DNA of 64,000 nt from an uncultured bacterium (GTDB lineage Bacteria > Bacillota > Clostridia > Lachnospirales > Lachnospiraceae): contig CANCXX010000017.1 in assembly GCA_947381965.1 (NCBI GenBank), forward strand, positions 19,436 through 83,435, read 5' to 3'. A model generated the notes under the pieces. That model was not told where the DNA came from. It made no database searches and saw only the letters and a list, made by a program, of their open reading frames with translations. Shown piece by piece: positions 35,659 to 44,488 of the stretch. The translations under genes were made by a program, and so were the position numbers. Positions within the stretch are counted from its first letter, which is position 1; the number at the start of each line of letters is the position of its first letter.

Positions 35659-36855
35659 TTGATAAAAGTATCAGTTATAGTTCCTGTGTATAATATAAAA
35701 GACTGCCTGGAAAAGTGTATACAGAGTATTCAGAGACAGACATATGGAAATATAGAAATATTGTTAGTTAACGATGGGTCTACAGACGGGTCTGATATTA
35801 TATGCAGAAAGTATGCCCGGATTGACAGAAGAGTAGAAGTAATTGATAAAGAAAATGGAGGACTGGTATCGGCGAGAAAAGCTGGTATTTCCCGTGCAGA
35901 AGGGGATTATATTTTAAATGTTGACGGAGATGACTGGATAGAAGACATAATGATAGAATCATTAGTTTTAAAAGCAGAACAGACGAACGCAGACATAGTA
36001 ACTTCTGGATATTATCAGGAATCTTTAAAAAACATTGCTAAAGTAACAGATTCCATAGAGGAGGGTATTTATTATACAGATGAGGAAAAAAATTATTTTT
36101 ATCAGCGCATGATTTTTAACGGAAAAGTTGAAAGAAAAGGGATAATGCAGTCTATTTGTACTAAGTTAATAAGGGCCAGTCTGTTCAGAGAAGTATATTT
36201 GCGTGAAAGTGAATATATTGTTCTTGGCGAAGACACAGCATCGTTGTATAGCTGCTGTGTTCAGGCTGATAAAATTATGGTTACACATGATGCCTATTAC
36301 CATTATGTGAAACGCTTAAGCTCTATTACCCATACAAAGGATAAATTTTTTTTGCGGAATGTAAATGAAGTGTATTTATTCATGAGCTATTTTTTTGAGA
36401 AAAGTAAATATAAAAAAGTGCTGTGTGAACAGCTTGATTTACTGATCATGCAGTACTGTTTGTGGGGAATTAATTATATGTTTGATATGACCCCCAAAAT
36501 ATTAATGCCATATTATAATTTTCCGGCGGAAGGATTTTTAAATGGAAAAAAAATAATTATATATGGAGCGGGAAAAGTTGGGCAGTCATATTATAAGCAA
36601 TTTCAGGCAGATACAAGCTGTAAAGTTGCAGGGTGGGTGGATCAGAGGTTTGAGCATTATAGAGAGAAAGGATATCCGGTAAACTCCATAGAGATAGTAG
36701 GCAAATTGGAGTATGATTACATAATTTTGGCATTTAAATATAAAGATATGGCAGAACAGGTAAAGGAATTACTGATATCAGAGTATGGGATATATGAATC
36801 AAAGTTTATCTGGAAGGAGCCGTTTAGTGTTTTAGACAAATACTGGATGGAATAG
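35659..36855 (+). CDS. GT2 glycosyltransferase with C-terminal Rossmann-like module (2 of 5)
   Basis: A 398-residue paralogue of the gene upstream: VSVIVPVYNIKDCLEKCIQS, LVNDGSTDGS, NVDGDDWIED, then the module IIIYGAGKVGQSYYKQF with WVDQRFE and YDYIILAFKY from about residue 296. The initiation codon is TTG at 35659, decided by GAGGGT 7 bases upstream; the nearby ATG is out of frame. Acceptor and donor unknown. Confidence 0.84.
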   Translation: MIKVSVIVPVYNIKDCLEKCIQSIQRQTYGNIEILLVNDGSTDGSDIICRKYARIDRRVEVIDKENGGLVSARKAGISRAEGDYILNVDGDDWIEDIMIESLVLKAEQTNADIVTSGYYQESLKNIAKVTDSIEEGIYYTDEEKNYFYQRMIFNGKVERKGIMQSICTKLIRASLFREVYLRESEYIVLGEDTASLYSCCVQADKIMVTHDAYYHYVKRLSSITHTKDKFFLRNVNEVYLFMSYFFEKSKYKKVLCEQLDLLIMQYCLWGINYMFDMTPKILMPYYNFPAEGFLNGKKIIIYGAGKVGQSYYKQFQADTSCKVAGWVDQRFEHYREKGYPVNSIEIVGKLEYDYIILAFKYKDMAEQVKELLISEYGIYESKFIWKEPFSVLDKYWME

Positions 36856-36891
36856 CCGGAGAAGAATGAGACAGAAGGAGATATTAAATTA

Positions 36892-38469
36892 ATGGGAAAA
36901 ATTAATTTGCTGGATTGTACATTGAGAGATGGCGGTTATTGCAACCAGTGGAAGTTTGGATGGAAGAATATAAGGAAAATTATTATGGGGTTAGAGGAGT
37001 CTGGGGCAGAGATAATAGAATGTGGATTTTTAAATGAAAAAGTCCAATATGATGCAGACAGTACCAGATTTCCCAAACTGGAACAGGCAGAAAAGTTTAT
37101 TACCCAGCATAAAAGAAATACAAAGTATGTATGTATGGTGAATTACGGTGACCTTGATATTGACACGCTGCCTGTATATGAAAACGGAATAATTGATGGA
37201 ATCAGGGTTGCGTTCCATAAAGAAAACGTAAACGAGGCGCTGAAACTTTGCAGACAGATTAACGAGAGGGGGTATAAGGTATATATTCAGCCAATGGTGG
37301 TGCTTGATTATACAGATGAGGAGTTTTTATCATTGTTACATAGGGCGAATGAGATTCATCCATATGCCTTTTACATTGTTGATAGCTTTGGCATTATGAA
37401 GAAAAAGGAACTAATCCGAATTTACTATATGACAGAACACAATTTGGATAATGATATTTGTATTGGATTTCATTCTCATAACAACACCCAGCTTAGTTAT
37501 TCAAATGCACAAGAACTTTTAGAACTTCGTGGAAACAGGGACATTATCATAGACTGTAGTATTTTTGGGATGGGAAGAGGTGCAGGAAATCTTAATACAG
37601 AATTATTTGCGCAGTATTTAAATGATAATTATAACAAGAACTATGCAATTAATCCGCTTTTGATTATATATGATGAAATACTTTCAATGTTTTACAATAA
37701 GAAAAGCTGGGGATATTCTCTGGATAATTATCTCTCAGCTACTTATAACTGTCATCCAAATTATGCAGCATTTCTTGATGAAAAGAATACACTATCAATT
37801 GGTGATATGGATAAAATATTCCAGATGCTGGATAACAGCAGAAAAAATACATTTGACAGGAATTATATTGAGCAGCTATATCAGCAGTATATGGGGCAAA
37901 ACAGAGTATGGCAGGAGAGTATAGAGGAATTTAAAAAAATTTTACAAAAACGAAGAATTTTAATTATAGCTCCTGGTAAAAGCAGCAGCCTGGAAAAGGA
38001 GAAAATTAAAGATTACATACAGGCGAATAATTGTATTGTCATCAGTATCAATGCCGAATATCCGTATTATGATGCTGACTATGTATTTGTGAGCAACATA
38101 AGAAGATATAAGCAAATAGATAAGAAACTTTTGCCCAAAATGATAGTGACTTCAAATATATTGTCGGACAAATCATATTTAGTAATTGATTATGACAGAT
38201 ATGTGAATTCGTATGAGGCTGTGAAAGATAATGCCATTCTTATGCTCCTTAAGTATCTGGAGAGTGAAGGGGTGAAGTCAGTGGCTATTGCAGGGCTTGA
38301 TGGATATTCTCACGACTTAAACGATAACTATGCAGATGAAGGTATGATAATTAAAACCAGCAGCGAGATTTTTGATAAGAGAAATTGCGGAATTAATGAT
38401 TTTATAAAAGAAATATCCAGTAAAATACAGCTTCAATTTGTTACAAGTACAAAGTATATAAAGTTATAA
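36892..38469 (+). CDS. HMGL-like (DmpG-type) aldolase with C-terminal extension
   Basis: A 525-residue protein. Residues about 3-340 are a DRE-TIM-type barrel of the HMG-CoA lyase/4-hydroxy-2-oxovalerate aldolase family: LLDCTLRDGGY at 6-16 supplies the catalytic Arg and Asp, and FHSHNN near 192 the metal ligands. Residues about 355-525 are a separate alpha/beta domain (ILIIAPGKSSSLEKEKI, YVFVSNIRRYK, VAIAGLDGYSHD) reminiscent of the MptE/DUF115 fold. Such aldolases join or split pyruvate-type units. Here it could make a 2-keto-3-deoxy sugar acid for the NeuA-like enzyme encoded at 43823. That link is inference. Confidence 0.8.
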   Translation: MGKINLLDCTLRDGGYCNQWKFGWKNIRKIIMGLEESGAEIIECGFLNEKVQYDADSTRFPKLEQAEKFITQHKRNTKYVCMVNYGDLDIDTLPVYENGIIDGIRVAFHKENVNEALKLCRQINERGYKVYIQPMVVLDYTDEEFLSLLHRANEIHPYAFYIVDSFGIMKKKELIRIYYMTEHNLDNDICIGFHSHNNTQLSYSNAQELLELRGNRDIIIDCSIFGMGRGAGNLNTELFAQYLNDNYNKNYAINPLLIIYDEILSMFYNKKSWGYSLDNYLSATYNCHPNYAAFLDEKNTLSIGDMDKIFQMLDNSRKNTFDRNYIEQLYQQYMGQNRVWQESIEEFKKILQKRRILIIAPGKSSSLEKEKIKDYIQANNCIVISINAEYPYYDADYVFVSNIRRYKQIDKKLLPKMIVTSNILSDKSYLVIDYDRYVNSYEAVKDNAILMLLKYLESEGVKSVAIAGLDGYSHDLNDNYADEGMIIKTSSEIFDKRNCGINDFIKEISSKIQLQFVTSTKYIKL

Positions 38470-38487
38470 AAAGGTAAAGAGGAAGCC

Positions 38488-39720
38488 ATGAGTGACGCTA
38501 TAAAAATTTCAGTAATAATTCCAGTATATAATGTTGAGGAATATTTAGAAGCCTGTTTAGACAGCGTTATCTGCCAAACATTTACCGATATTGAAGTAAT
38601 ATGTGTGGATGATAAGTCTACAGATACTTCACTTGATATTATTAATAAGTACAGTCAAAGAGACAAAAGAGTAAAATGTATACAAAATAAACAAAATCAT
38701 GGGCTTTCCTTTACAAGAAATGTTGGGATAAAAGCTGCAAAAGGAGAATATATTTTCTTTTTAGATTCTGATGATGAGATAGTAAAAGATGCGCTGGAAA
38801 AACTATATAAAATAGCAAATGCAAAAAACTATCAGATGGTGTTTTTTGATTTTGTAAATTTGTATGAATCTGAACAACTGGAAAATAGTTTATCATATCG
38901 GGATAAGGACAGGAGGGGATTGGAGGGGGAGAGCTCAGGAAGGGAATTATTTATTAAATGCGTTGAAAATAGCGATATGCAGCCACAAGCATGGTTAAAG
39001 CTGTACAACCGTGATTTTATTATTAAAAAGGGATTGTTTTTTCATGAAGGAATATTGCATGAAGATATACCTTATGCTGTAAAATCAATGTTTCAGGCAG
39101 ATAATGTTTTTTTTACGGGGGATAAATTATATAAATGGTACCATAGAGAGAAATCCATTACAACAGCGAAAACATCAATTGCTCATATTCAGGGAAGAAT
39201 AAAAGGGATTGTTGAAATAATAGAATTTATGGATGAAATTAAAATATCTAAAAGAGAACAACTGGCAGTCGAAAAATATTTGAAGCTTATCGTATCTTCT
39301 GCAAAAGAAAAAATAAAGGAGTTAGAAAGCCTTGACTCTTTATTTGAAAATGAAATGAAGTATAAGCTATTTTCAAATTTATTTGTGAACCAAAGAAGAG
39401 AGATGAAAATAAGCGATACCCAAAGAGAACGCATCGTTAATAGCAAGCAAATTTTTATCTATGGAGCAGGCAGGATAGCTCAGAGATTTATGGAAGAGGT
39501 CAGGTCCTGGGACTTGGAAATATGCGGAGTTATTGTGTCGCAGAGGCATGGGCAATCATTTTTTTATGGATATAAGGTAAATGAAGTAGACGAAGTTCCT
39601 GATGATGTGAAAAAGCATATGGTTGTAGTTGCAGTATCAACGATGTATCACAATGAAATTGATGGTACTTTAAAAAAATTAGGATTTACCAATATTGAAT
39701 ATATTGAGATGGGAGCATAG
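38488..39720 (+). CDS. GT2 glycosyltransferase with C-terminal Rossmann-like module (3 of 5)
   Basis: A 410-residue protein with ISVIIPVYNVEEYLEACLDS, VDDKSTDTS, FFLDSDDEI and a later HEDIPYAVKSMF block, then the recurrent module from about residue 319 (IFIYGAGRIAQRFMEEV, VVVAVSTMYH). It belongs to the GT2 subgroup with a D-D-K/C nucleotide motif shared with the gene at 42520. AGAGGAAG precedes the ATG. Its end overlaps the ribosome site of the next gene. Confidence 0.85.
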   Translation: MSDAIKISVIIPVYNVEEYLEACLDSVICQTFTDIEVICVDDKSTDTSLDIINKYSQRDKRVKCIQNKQNHGLSFTRNVGIKAAKGEYIFFLDSDDEIVKDALEKLYKIANAKNYQMVFFDFVNLYESEQLENSLSYRDKDRRGLEGESSGRELFIKCVENSDMQPQAWLKLYNRDFIIKKGLFFHEGILHEDIPYAVKSMFQADNVFFTGDKLYKWYHREKSITTAKTSIAHIQGRIKGIVEIIEFMDEIKISKREQLAVEKYLKLIVSSAKEKIKELESLDSLFENEMKYKLFSNLFVNQRREMKISDTQRERIVNSKQIFIYGAGRIAQRFMEEVRSWDLEICGVIVSQRHGQSFFYGYKVNEVDEVPDDVKKHMVVVAVSTMYHNEIDGTLKKLGFTNIEYIEMGA

Positions 39721-39727
39721 AAAAGGC

Positions 39728-41011
39728 ATGAAGTATATTATATGGGGTTCGGGAATAAGAGGGCAGCGTGTACTGCATTTACTGGGGAGGGAAAGAGTAG
39801 ATGCCTTTATAGATTTGGATGGTGACAAAGCAGGAAAACAATGTGAAGGAGTGATGATATATGATGCAGAAATAGTGGGGGAAAAATTTAAGGATTGTAT
39901 ATATGTTATTACTCCATGGGGGTATGAAGAAGAAATCATAAAATTTTTAAGAAACCGGGGCATAAACAGATATATTAAAATGGGGGACTTGCAGGGAAAT
40001 ATTACAAAAGATAATTTTTTGAAGGGATACACATGGGATATACCCAGAGATAAATGTGCGTTATATGGTATTGATTTGTATAATATTTTACTCTATGAAT
40101 ACTTGAAAAAAAATGTTGTCAAGGATGTTTTTTTGATTCCAGGTGAGGAGGCAATGGTGGAATTAATAGAAATAATTTCAGAGGAATATTCTGTTATATC
40201 CAAAGAAAATGTGCCTTCTGGAATTAAAATAATCGTACCGTCTGTACAATATAAGAAATTGTCAGGAGATTTTGACAATGTAGAATGTCTTACATCCATT
40301 TTGAAAAGAGGTATGCCTGTATACAATGAAGAGCTTTCTAAGTTTAAAGATATACATAGGGGTAAAAGATGTTTTATTGTGGCGACAGGACCAAGTTTAA
40401 GGATTGAAGATCTTGAAAAACTAGAGGAAAATAAAGAAATTACATTTAGTATGAACAGGATATACAATTTGTTTGTAAAAACTAAATGGAGACCAGATTA
40501 TTATGTGATTCAGGATTATAAGGCAATAGAAGATTTATCAGATGAAATTGCAAATTTAAATCTTCCATATAAGTTTGTATCTTACAGACCTGAGTCATAT
40601 TGGAATAACCCAATAGCAAAAGAAAGTTCTATTAGGTTTAAACTGATTTCAGAAAAATATAAGGAAGAAATGCCTAATTTTTCCAGTAATATTGCAAGAG
40701 GGATTTTTGAAGGCTATACAGTAACATATGCTTGTCTGCAAATTGCAGTATATATGGGATTTAAAGAAATATATTTAATTGGAGTGGATTTTAATTATAG
40801 TGCCGATGTGTATTCAGACCAAAATCACTTTCCAGGTTATCAGAGCAAAAACAAGCCTGTACGATTAAATGAAGTCCGGCCGGATCTGGTAGCGCTTGCA
40901 TACCAAAAAGCCAGATTATATGGAGAAAAGCATGGAACAAAAATATATAATGCAACAAGAGGCGGAAAACTGGAGATATTCCCAAGGGCAGAGTTTGACA
41001 GTTTGTTCTGA
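39728..41011 (+). CDS. Maf/MptE-like DUF115 protein with N-terminal Rossmann-like module
   Basis: A 427-residue protein. Residues 1-95 are the recurrent module (YIIWGSGIRGQRVLHLL, FIDLDGDK, YVITPWGY). Residues about 205-425 match the DUF115/6-hydroxymethylpterin-diphosphokinase-like fold: CFIVATGPSL near 218, FSMNRIY, and IYLIGVDFNYSAD near 352. The same domain is the catalytic part of Maf motility accessory factors, which attach nonulosonic acids to flagellin in Campylobacter, Clostridium and others. An NeuA-like CMP-sugar synthetase is encoded 2.8 kb downstream, so a role as the glycan-to-flagellin transferase is plausible. It is shorter than classic Maf. Start ATG 39728, not the frame open from 39695. 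Confidence 0.75.
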   Translation: MKYIIWGSGIRGQRVLHLLGRERVDAFIDLDGDKAGKQCEGVMIYDAEIVGEKFKDCIYVITPWGYEEEIIKFLRNRGINRYIKMGDLQGNITKDNFLKGYTWDIPRDKCALYGIDLYNILLYEYLKKNVVKDVFLIPGEEAMVELIEIISEEYSVISKENVPSGIKIIVPSVQYKKLSGDFDNVECLTSILKRGMPVYNEELSKFKDIHRGKRCFIVATGPSLRIEDLEKLEENKEITFSMNRIYNLFVKTKWRPDYYVIQDYKAIEDLSDEIANLNLPYKFVSYRPESYWNNPIAKESSIRFKLISEKYKEEMPNFSSNIARGIFEGYTVTYACLQIAVYMGFKEIYLIGVDFNYSADVYSDQNHFPGYQSKNKPVRLNEVRPDLVALAYQKARLYGEKHGTKIYNATRGGKLEIFPRAEFDSLF

Positions 41012-41044
41012 TGGTTTGATATATACGCATAAGGGGGGATAAAT

Positions 41045-42418
41045 GTGACAAAATTTTCGATTATAGTTCCGGTATATAATGTTGAAAATTATTTGGAAGA
41101 GTGTCTGAACAGTATAATTAGTCAGACATACAGAAACATTGAAATTATATGTATAGATGATGGAGCTACAGATAATTCAGGAAATATTTTGGATAAATAC
41201 GCTTTAGCTGATAATCGTATTAGTGTTTTTCATGAAAGAAATGGCGGATATGGACATGCTGTAAATAAGGGACTGGAGAAAGCAACAGGTGAGTACATTG
41301 GTATTGTGGAAAGCGATGATTATATTGCGCCTGATATGTTTCATAAATTTGCCAGGGATATAGAAACATTTAATAATGAAGTGGATGTGGTAAAGTATTC
41401 ATATACACGTCTTAGCAAAGATGAAAAGAATCATAGGAAGTTATTTGAAGAATGTATGTGCGAAAAAGTCATTTCTCCCAAGGAATATATGGATTTATTT
41501 CGGGTTCAGTGTTCGGTATGGTCTGCAGTATATAGAAAACAATTTTTAACAGATAATCATATAATTTTTTTGGAAACGCCAGGGGCATCCTTTCAGGATA
41601 TGGCTTTTTCATTTAAAGTTTTCTGCAGGGCTAAAAATATAGTTTTAAGTAATGACAGTATATATTTTTATCGTACAAATAATGTTGAATCGTCTGTCCA
41701 TTCCAGTCAGAAGGCGTTATGCGTATGTGATGAAATTAGGGAAATAGATGCTTATATATCAAGGTTAAATGTAGCTTCCTCCTTTGTAATCAATGCAAGA
41801 TATATATTTATGTATCAATCCTATTGGTGGAATTATTATAGAATTTATGGTGGTATGCGTTATGTTTTTTGGCTGGAAATGGTAAAGGAAATGAAGGCAA
41901 TGGTATCCGATCCTTATTTGGATAATAAATACTTTACGACAAAAGAGTGGGATAGAATTCAAAGAATTTTATCAGATCCAGAGAAATACTATAATAAAGA
42001 AAATCCTTACTTTAAAACATTTTTTAATGAAGAGCCATTGAATGAATATACAATAAAAGAACACATTTATAAAGAGGGGTTGATACAGTACTTTAACGCG
42101 AACCATCGGTTTATGATTTATGGTGCAGGAGTGTATGGCAAAAAGGTTTTAGAGTTTATGAAGAAAAATAATTGTGAAGAAAAGCTGACAGGTTTTATTG
42201 TCACAGATAGAACAAATTTGCCAGGGGCTATTGAAGGGATACCTTTATACGAAATTTGCGAACTGCCGGATTCTGCTTTAGATATTACCATTATTGTAGC
42301 AGTAAAATCAGAAAATCAGTTAGAGATATTACGTATATTAAAAAAGAGCGGGATTAAAAAAGTAATCAGAGTTGATACTGTTTTTATCAGTATGATGAAA
42401 GAAATTAACCGGATGTGA
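41045..42418 (+). CDS. GT2 glycosyltransferase with C-terminal Rossmann-like module (4 of 5)
   Basis: A 457-residue protein with FSIIVPVYNVENYLEECLNS, IDDGATDNSG, NGGYGHAVNKGL, VESDDYI, a 130-residue helical middle, and the recurrent module from about residue 354 (FMIYGAGVYGKKVLEFM, IVTDRTNLPG, TIIVAVKSEN). GTG start preceded by AAGGGGGG. The NGGYGHAVNKGL loop is typical of a GT2 subgroup distinct from its four neighbours, so it probably uses another donor or acceptor. Confidence 0.85.
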   Translation: MTKFSIIVPVYNVENYLEECLNSIISQTYRNIEIICIDDGATDNSGNILDKYALADNRISVFHERNGGYGHAVNKGLEKATGEYIGIVESDDYIAPDMFHKFARDIETFNNEVDVVKYSYTRLSKDEKNHRKLFEECMCEKVISPKEYMDLFRVQCSVWSAVYRKQFLTDNHIIFLETPGASFQDMAFSFKVFCRAKNIVLSNDSIYFYRTNNVESSVHSSQKALCVCDEIREIDAYISRLNVASSFVINARYIFMYQSYWWNYYRIYGGMRYVFWLEMVKEMKAMVSDPYLDNKYFTTKEWDRIQRILSDPEKYYNKENPYFKTFFNEEPLNEYTIKEHIYKEGLIQYFNANHRFMIYGAGVYGKKVLEFMKKNNCEEKLTGFIVTDRTNLPGAIEGIPLYEICELPDSALDITIIVAVKSENQLEILRILKKSGIKKVIRVDTVFISMMKEINRM

Positions 42419-42519
42419 AAGCTTGAGGGAAAGTTTCTGGGTTATAAATAGATACAGTTTTGCAGAATGGGAACAGTGTATTTTTGAGATAGAATAAAGC
42501 AATATGGAGAGATGAAATA

Positions 42520-43788
42520 ATGGATAAAGGTAATGATAAGATAAAGATATCTATTATTATTCCTGTATATAATGTAGAAAATTACCTTGACCAGTGTCTA
42601 AGCAGTATATGCAGTCAGTATAAAGAAGGTGTACAGATTATTTGTATTGATGATTGTTCAATGGATAAATCATCAGATATATTATTGAAATGGAAAAACA
42701 AGTGTTCAGGAATTGAAATACACCGTAATAGTAAAAACAGTGGACTTGCATATACGAGAAATATTGGAATATCCCACGCACAAGGGGAATATTTAATGTT
42801 TGTTGATTCTGATGATTATGTTGCTGAAAATGCAATAGAACTTTTGTATAGAAAGGCAAAGGAGAGCAATTCTGACATTCTGGTTTTTAGTGTAAAAATG
42901 TTTGCAGATAAAAATTATGATGAAAGTTTTAAGGCGGATTTAAGAATTAGAAAATCAGAATATGATTGCCAAAAGGGAATTTATGTAATGTCGGAAATGA
43001 TTCGGACAGGGAGGATGTTTGGCGCTGTTTGGACCGCATTATACCGCCTGGAATATATTAAAGATAATCATATTAAATTTATTCCAGGAATAATACATGA
43101 AGATATTCCATTTTTTTTTAAATCTATGTTAGAGGCAGACCGAGTCCGTGGAATAGTTGATACAGGCTATTATTATCGTCAGCGAAAATCCTCTATTTTA
43201 CATAAAGTCAATAATAATAAACTTTTGGAGGGTCTTTTTGCCGGATATACAGATATGATAAACAACTGGTTTCTTTTTAATCAAACAAGAAATATAGATT
43301 CGGCTATTGTTGAAAATGTAAATGAATATTTGGATAAAATGCTGATGCTTATAAAACGCAGATTTTTATATTCACATCTTTTGGGGGAAGAAATAAATCC
43401 GGTGGTCAGTAATTTTGTTTATAATGTATTGAAAGGAAAAGGGGAAAAAGATAGTTTCCCGGCAACAATCTTTAATAATATGAAGATAGCAGTTTATGGA
43501 GCCGGAAAACATGCGAGAGAGGCAATTATCTTCTTAAAAAAAGATGGCGCATTAATAGAAAAAATATATGTAACTGATAAAACAGACAATCCGGATAGCA
43601 TTATGGACATAGAAGTATGCGAGTTTTCTAAAGACAATATAACAGAGGATTTATTAATTGTAATTGCAGTTAAAAATTTTAATGATATTGTCAAACTATT
43701 GAAAGCGAATGGAATAAATTATTATGTAGAGTACAGAAAAAGTGTAATCAATTACCGTGAATTTATATATCACTGTGAAGATAATTAA
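42520..43788 (+). CDS. GT2 glycosyltransferase with C-terminal Rossmann-like module (5 of 5)
   Basis: A 422-residue protein with ISIIIPVYNVENYLDQCLSS, IDDCSMDKSS, FVDSDDYVAE, HEDIPFFFKSML and the recurrent module from about residue 320 (IAVYGAGKHAREAIIFL, VTDKTDNPDS, LLIVIAVKN). The IVTDRTNLPG/YVTDKTDNPD segment is shared with the module of the gene upstream, pointing to related modules on unrelated GT2 subtypes. GGAGAG precedes the ATG. Confidence 0.85.
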   Translation: MDKGNDKIKISIIIPVYNVENYLDQCLSSICSQYKEGVQIICIDDCSMDKSSDILLKWKNKCSGIEIHRNSKNSGLAYTRNIGISHAQGEYLMFVDSDDYVAENAIELLYRKAKESNSDILVFSVKMFADKNYDESFKADLRIRKSEYDCQKGIYVMSEMIRTGRMFGAVWTALYRLEYIKDNHIKFIPGIIHEDIPFFFKSMLEADRVRGIVDTGYYYRQRKSSILHKVNNNKLLEGLFAGYTDMINNWFLFNQTRNIDSAIVENVNEYLDKMLMLIKRRFLYSHLLGEEINPVVSNFVYNVLKGKGEKDSFPATIFNNMKIAVYGAGKHAREAIIFLKKDGALIEKIYVTDKTDNPDSIMDIEVCEFSKDNITEDLLIVIAVKNFNDIVKLLKANGINYYVEYRKSVINYREFIYHCEDN

Positions 43789-43822
43789 AGGACGGTTCAG
43801 AAGAACGTTATAAGGAGTTAAT

Positions 43823-44488
43823 ATGAAGATAGTTGCCGTAGTGCCAATGAAACTGAACAACAAAAGACTGCCAAATAAGAATATTAAAAAGTTTACAAAG
43901 GGAAACCCTTTGTGCTGGTATATTCTTTCCACGCTATTAAAGGTAAAGTATATTGATGAAGTATATGTTTATTGCAGTAATGAGATGATTTGCCAGTATA
44001 TTCCAAATGAAGTGAAGTATTTGAAAAGAAGCGAAAACTTAGATCTGGATGAGACATCTATGAATGAAGTATTGGAAGCGTTTGCAAATGAGATATATGC
44101 GGATGTATATGTTATGACCCATACAACTGCACCATTTGTAAAGGCGGGATCTATACAAAAAGGAATAGAAGCCGTTTTGTATAATGGCTATGATTCTGCG
44201 TTTGCAGCAAAGAAATTGCAGGATTTTATGTGGAAAGACGGAGTACCTTTAAATTATGACTTAAATAATATTCCACGTACACAGGATCTTCCTGTGCTAT
44301 ATCAGGAAACAAGTGGGTTCTATATATATGGCATTGATACTATCAGGGAACAAAAAAGGAGGATAGGAAATAATCCATATATTGTTGAAGTGGGAGAAAT
44401 AGAGAGCTGTGATATAGATGAGGGCGAAGATTTTATTATAGCAGATGCTGTCTATAATTTTTTATTCAGAGAGGGAAGTGTAGAATGA
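43823..44488 (+). CDS. NeuA-like CMP-sugar (acylneuraminate/KDO-type) cytidylyltransferase
   Basis: A 221-residue enzyme: VVPMKLNNKRLPNKNIKKF at the start (nucleotide-binding P-x-K/R-x-x-S/K-x-R-x-x-x-K loop), MTHTTAPF near 100, and a QETSGFYIY block near 160. The family forms CMP-activated 2-keto-3-deoxy sugar acids such as neuraminate, legionaminate, pseudaminate and KDO. No NeuB, NeuC or Pse/Leg synthesis genes are in the window, so the keto-acid must come from elsewhere in the genome or from a different route. ATGA overlap with the next gene. Confidence 0.85.
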   Translation: MKIVAVVPMKLNNKRLPNKNIKKFTKGNPLCWYILSTLLKVKYIDEVYVYCSNEMICQYIPNEVKYLKRSENLDLDETSMNEVLEAFANEIYADVYVMTHTTAPFVKAGSIQKGIEAVLYNGYDSAFAAKKLQDFMWKDGVPLNYDLNNIPRTQDLPVLYQETSGFYIYGIDTIREQKRRIGNNPYIVEVGEIESCDIDEGEDFIIADAVYNFLFREGSVE

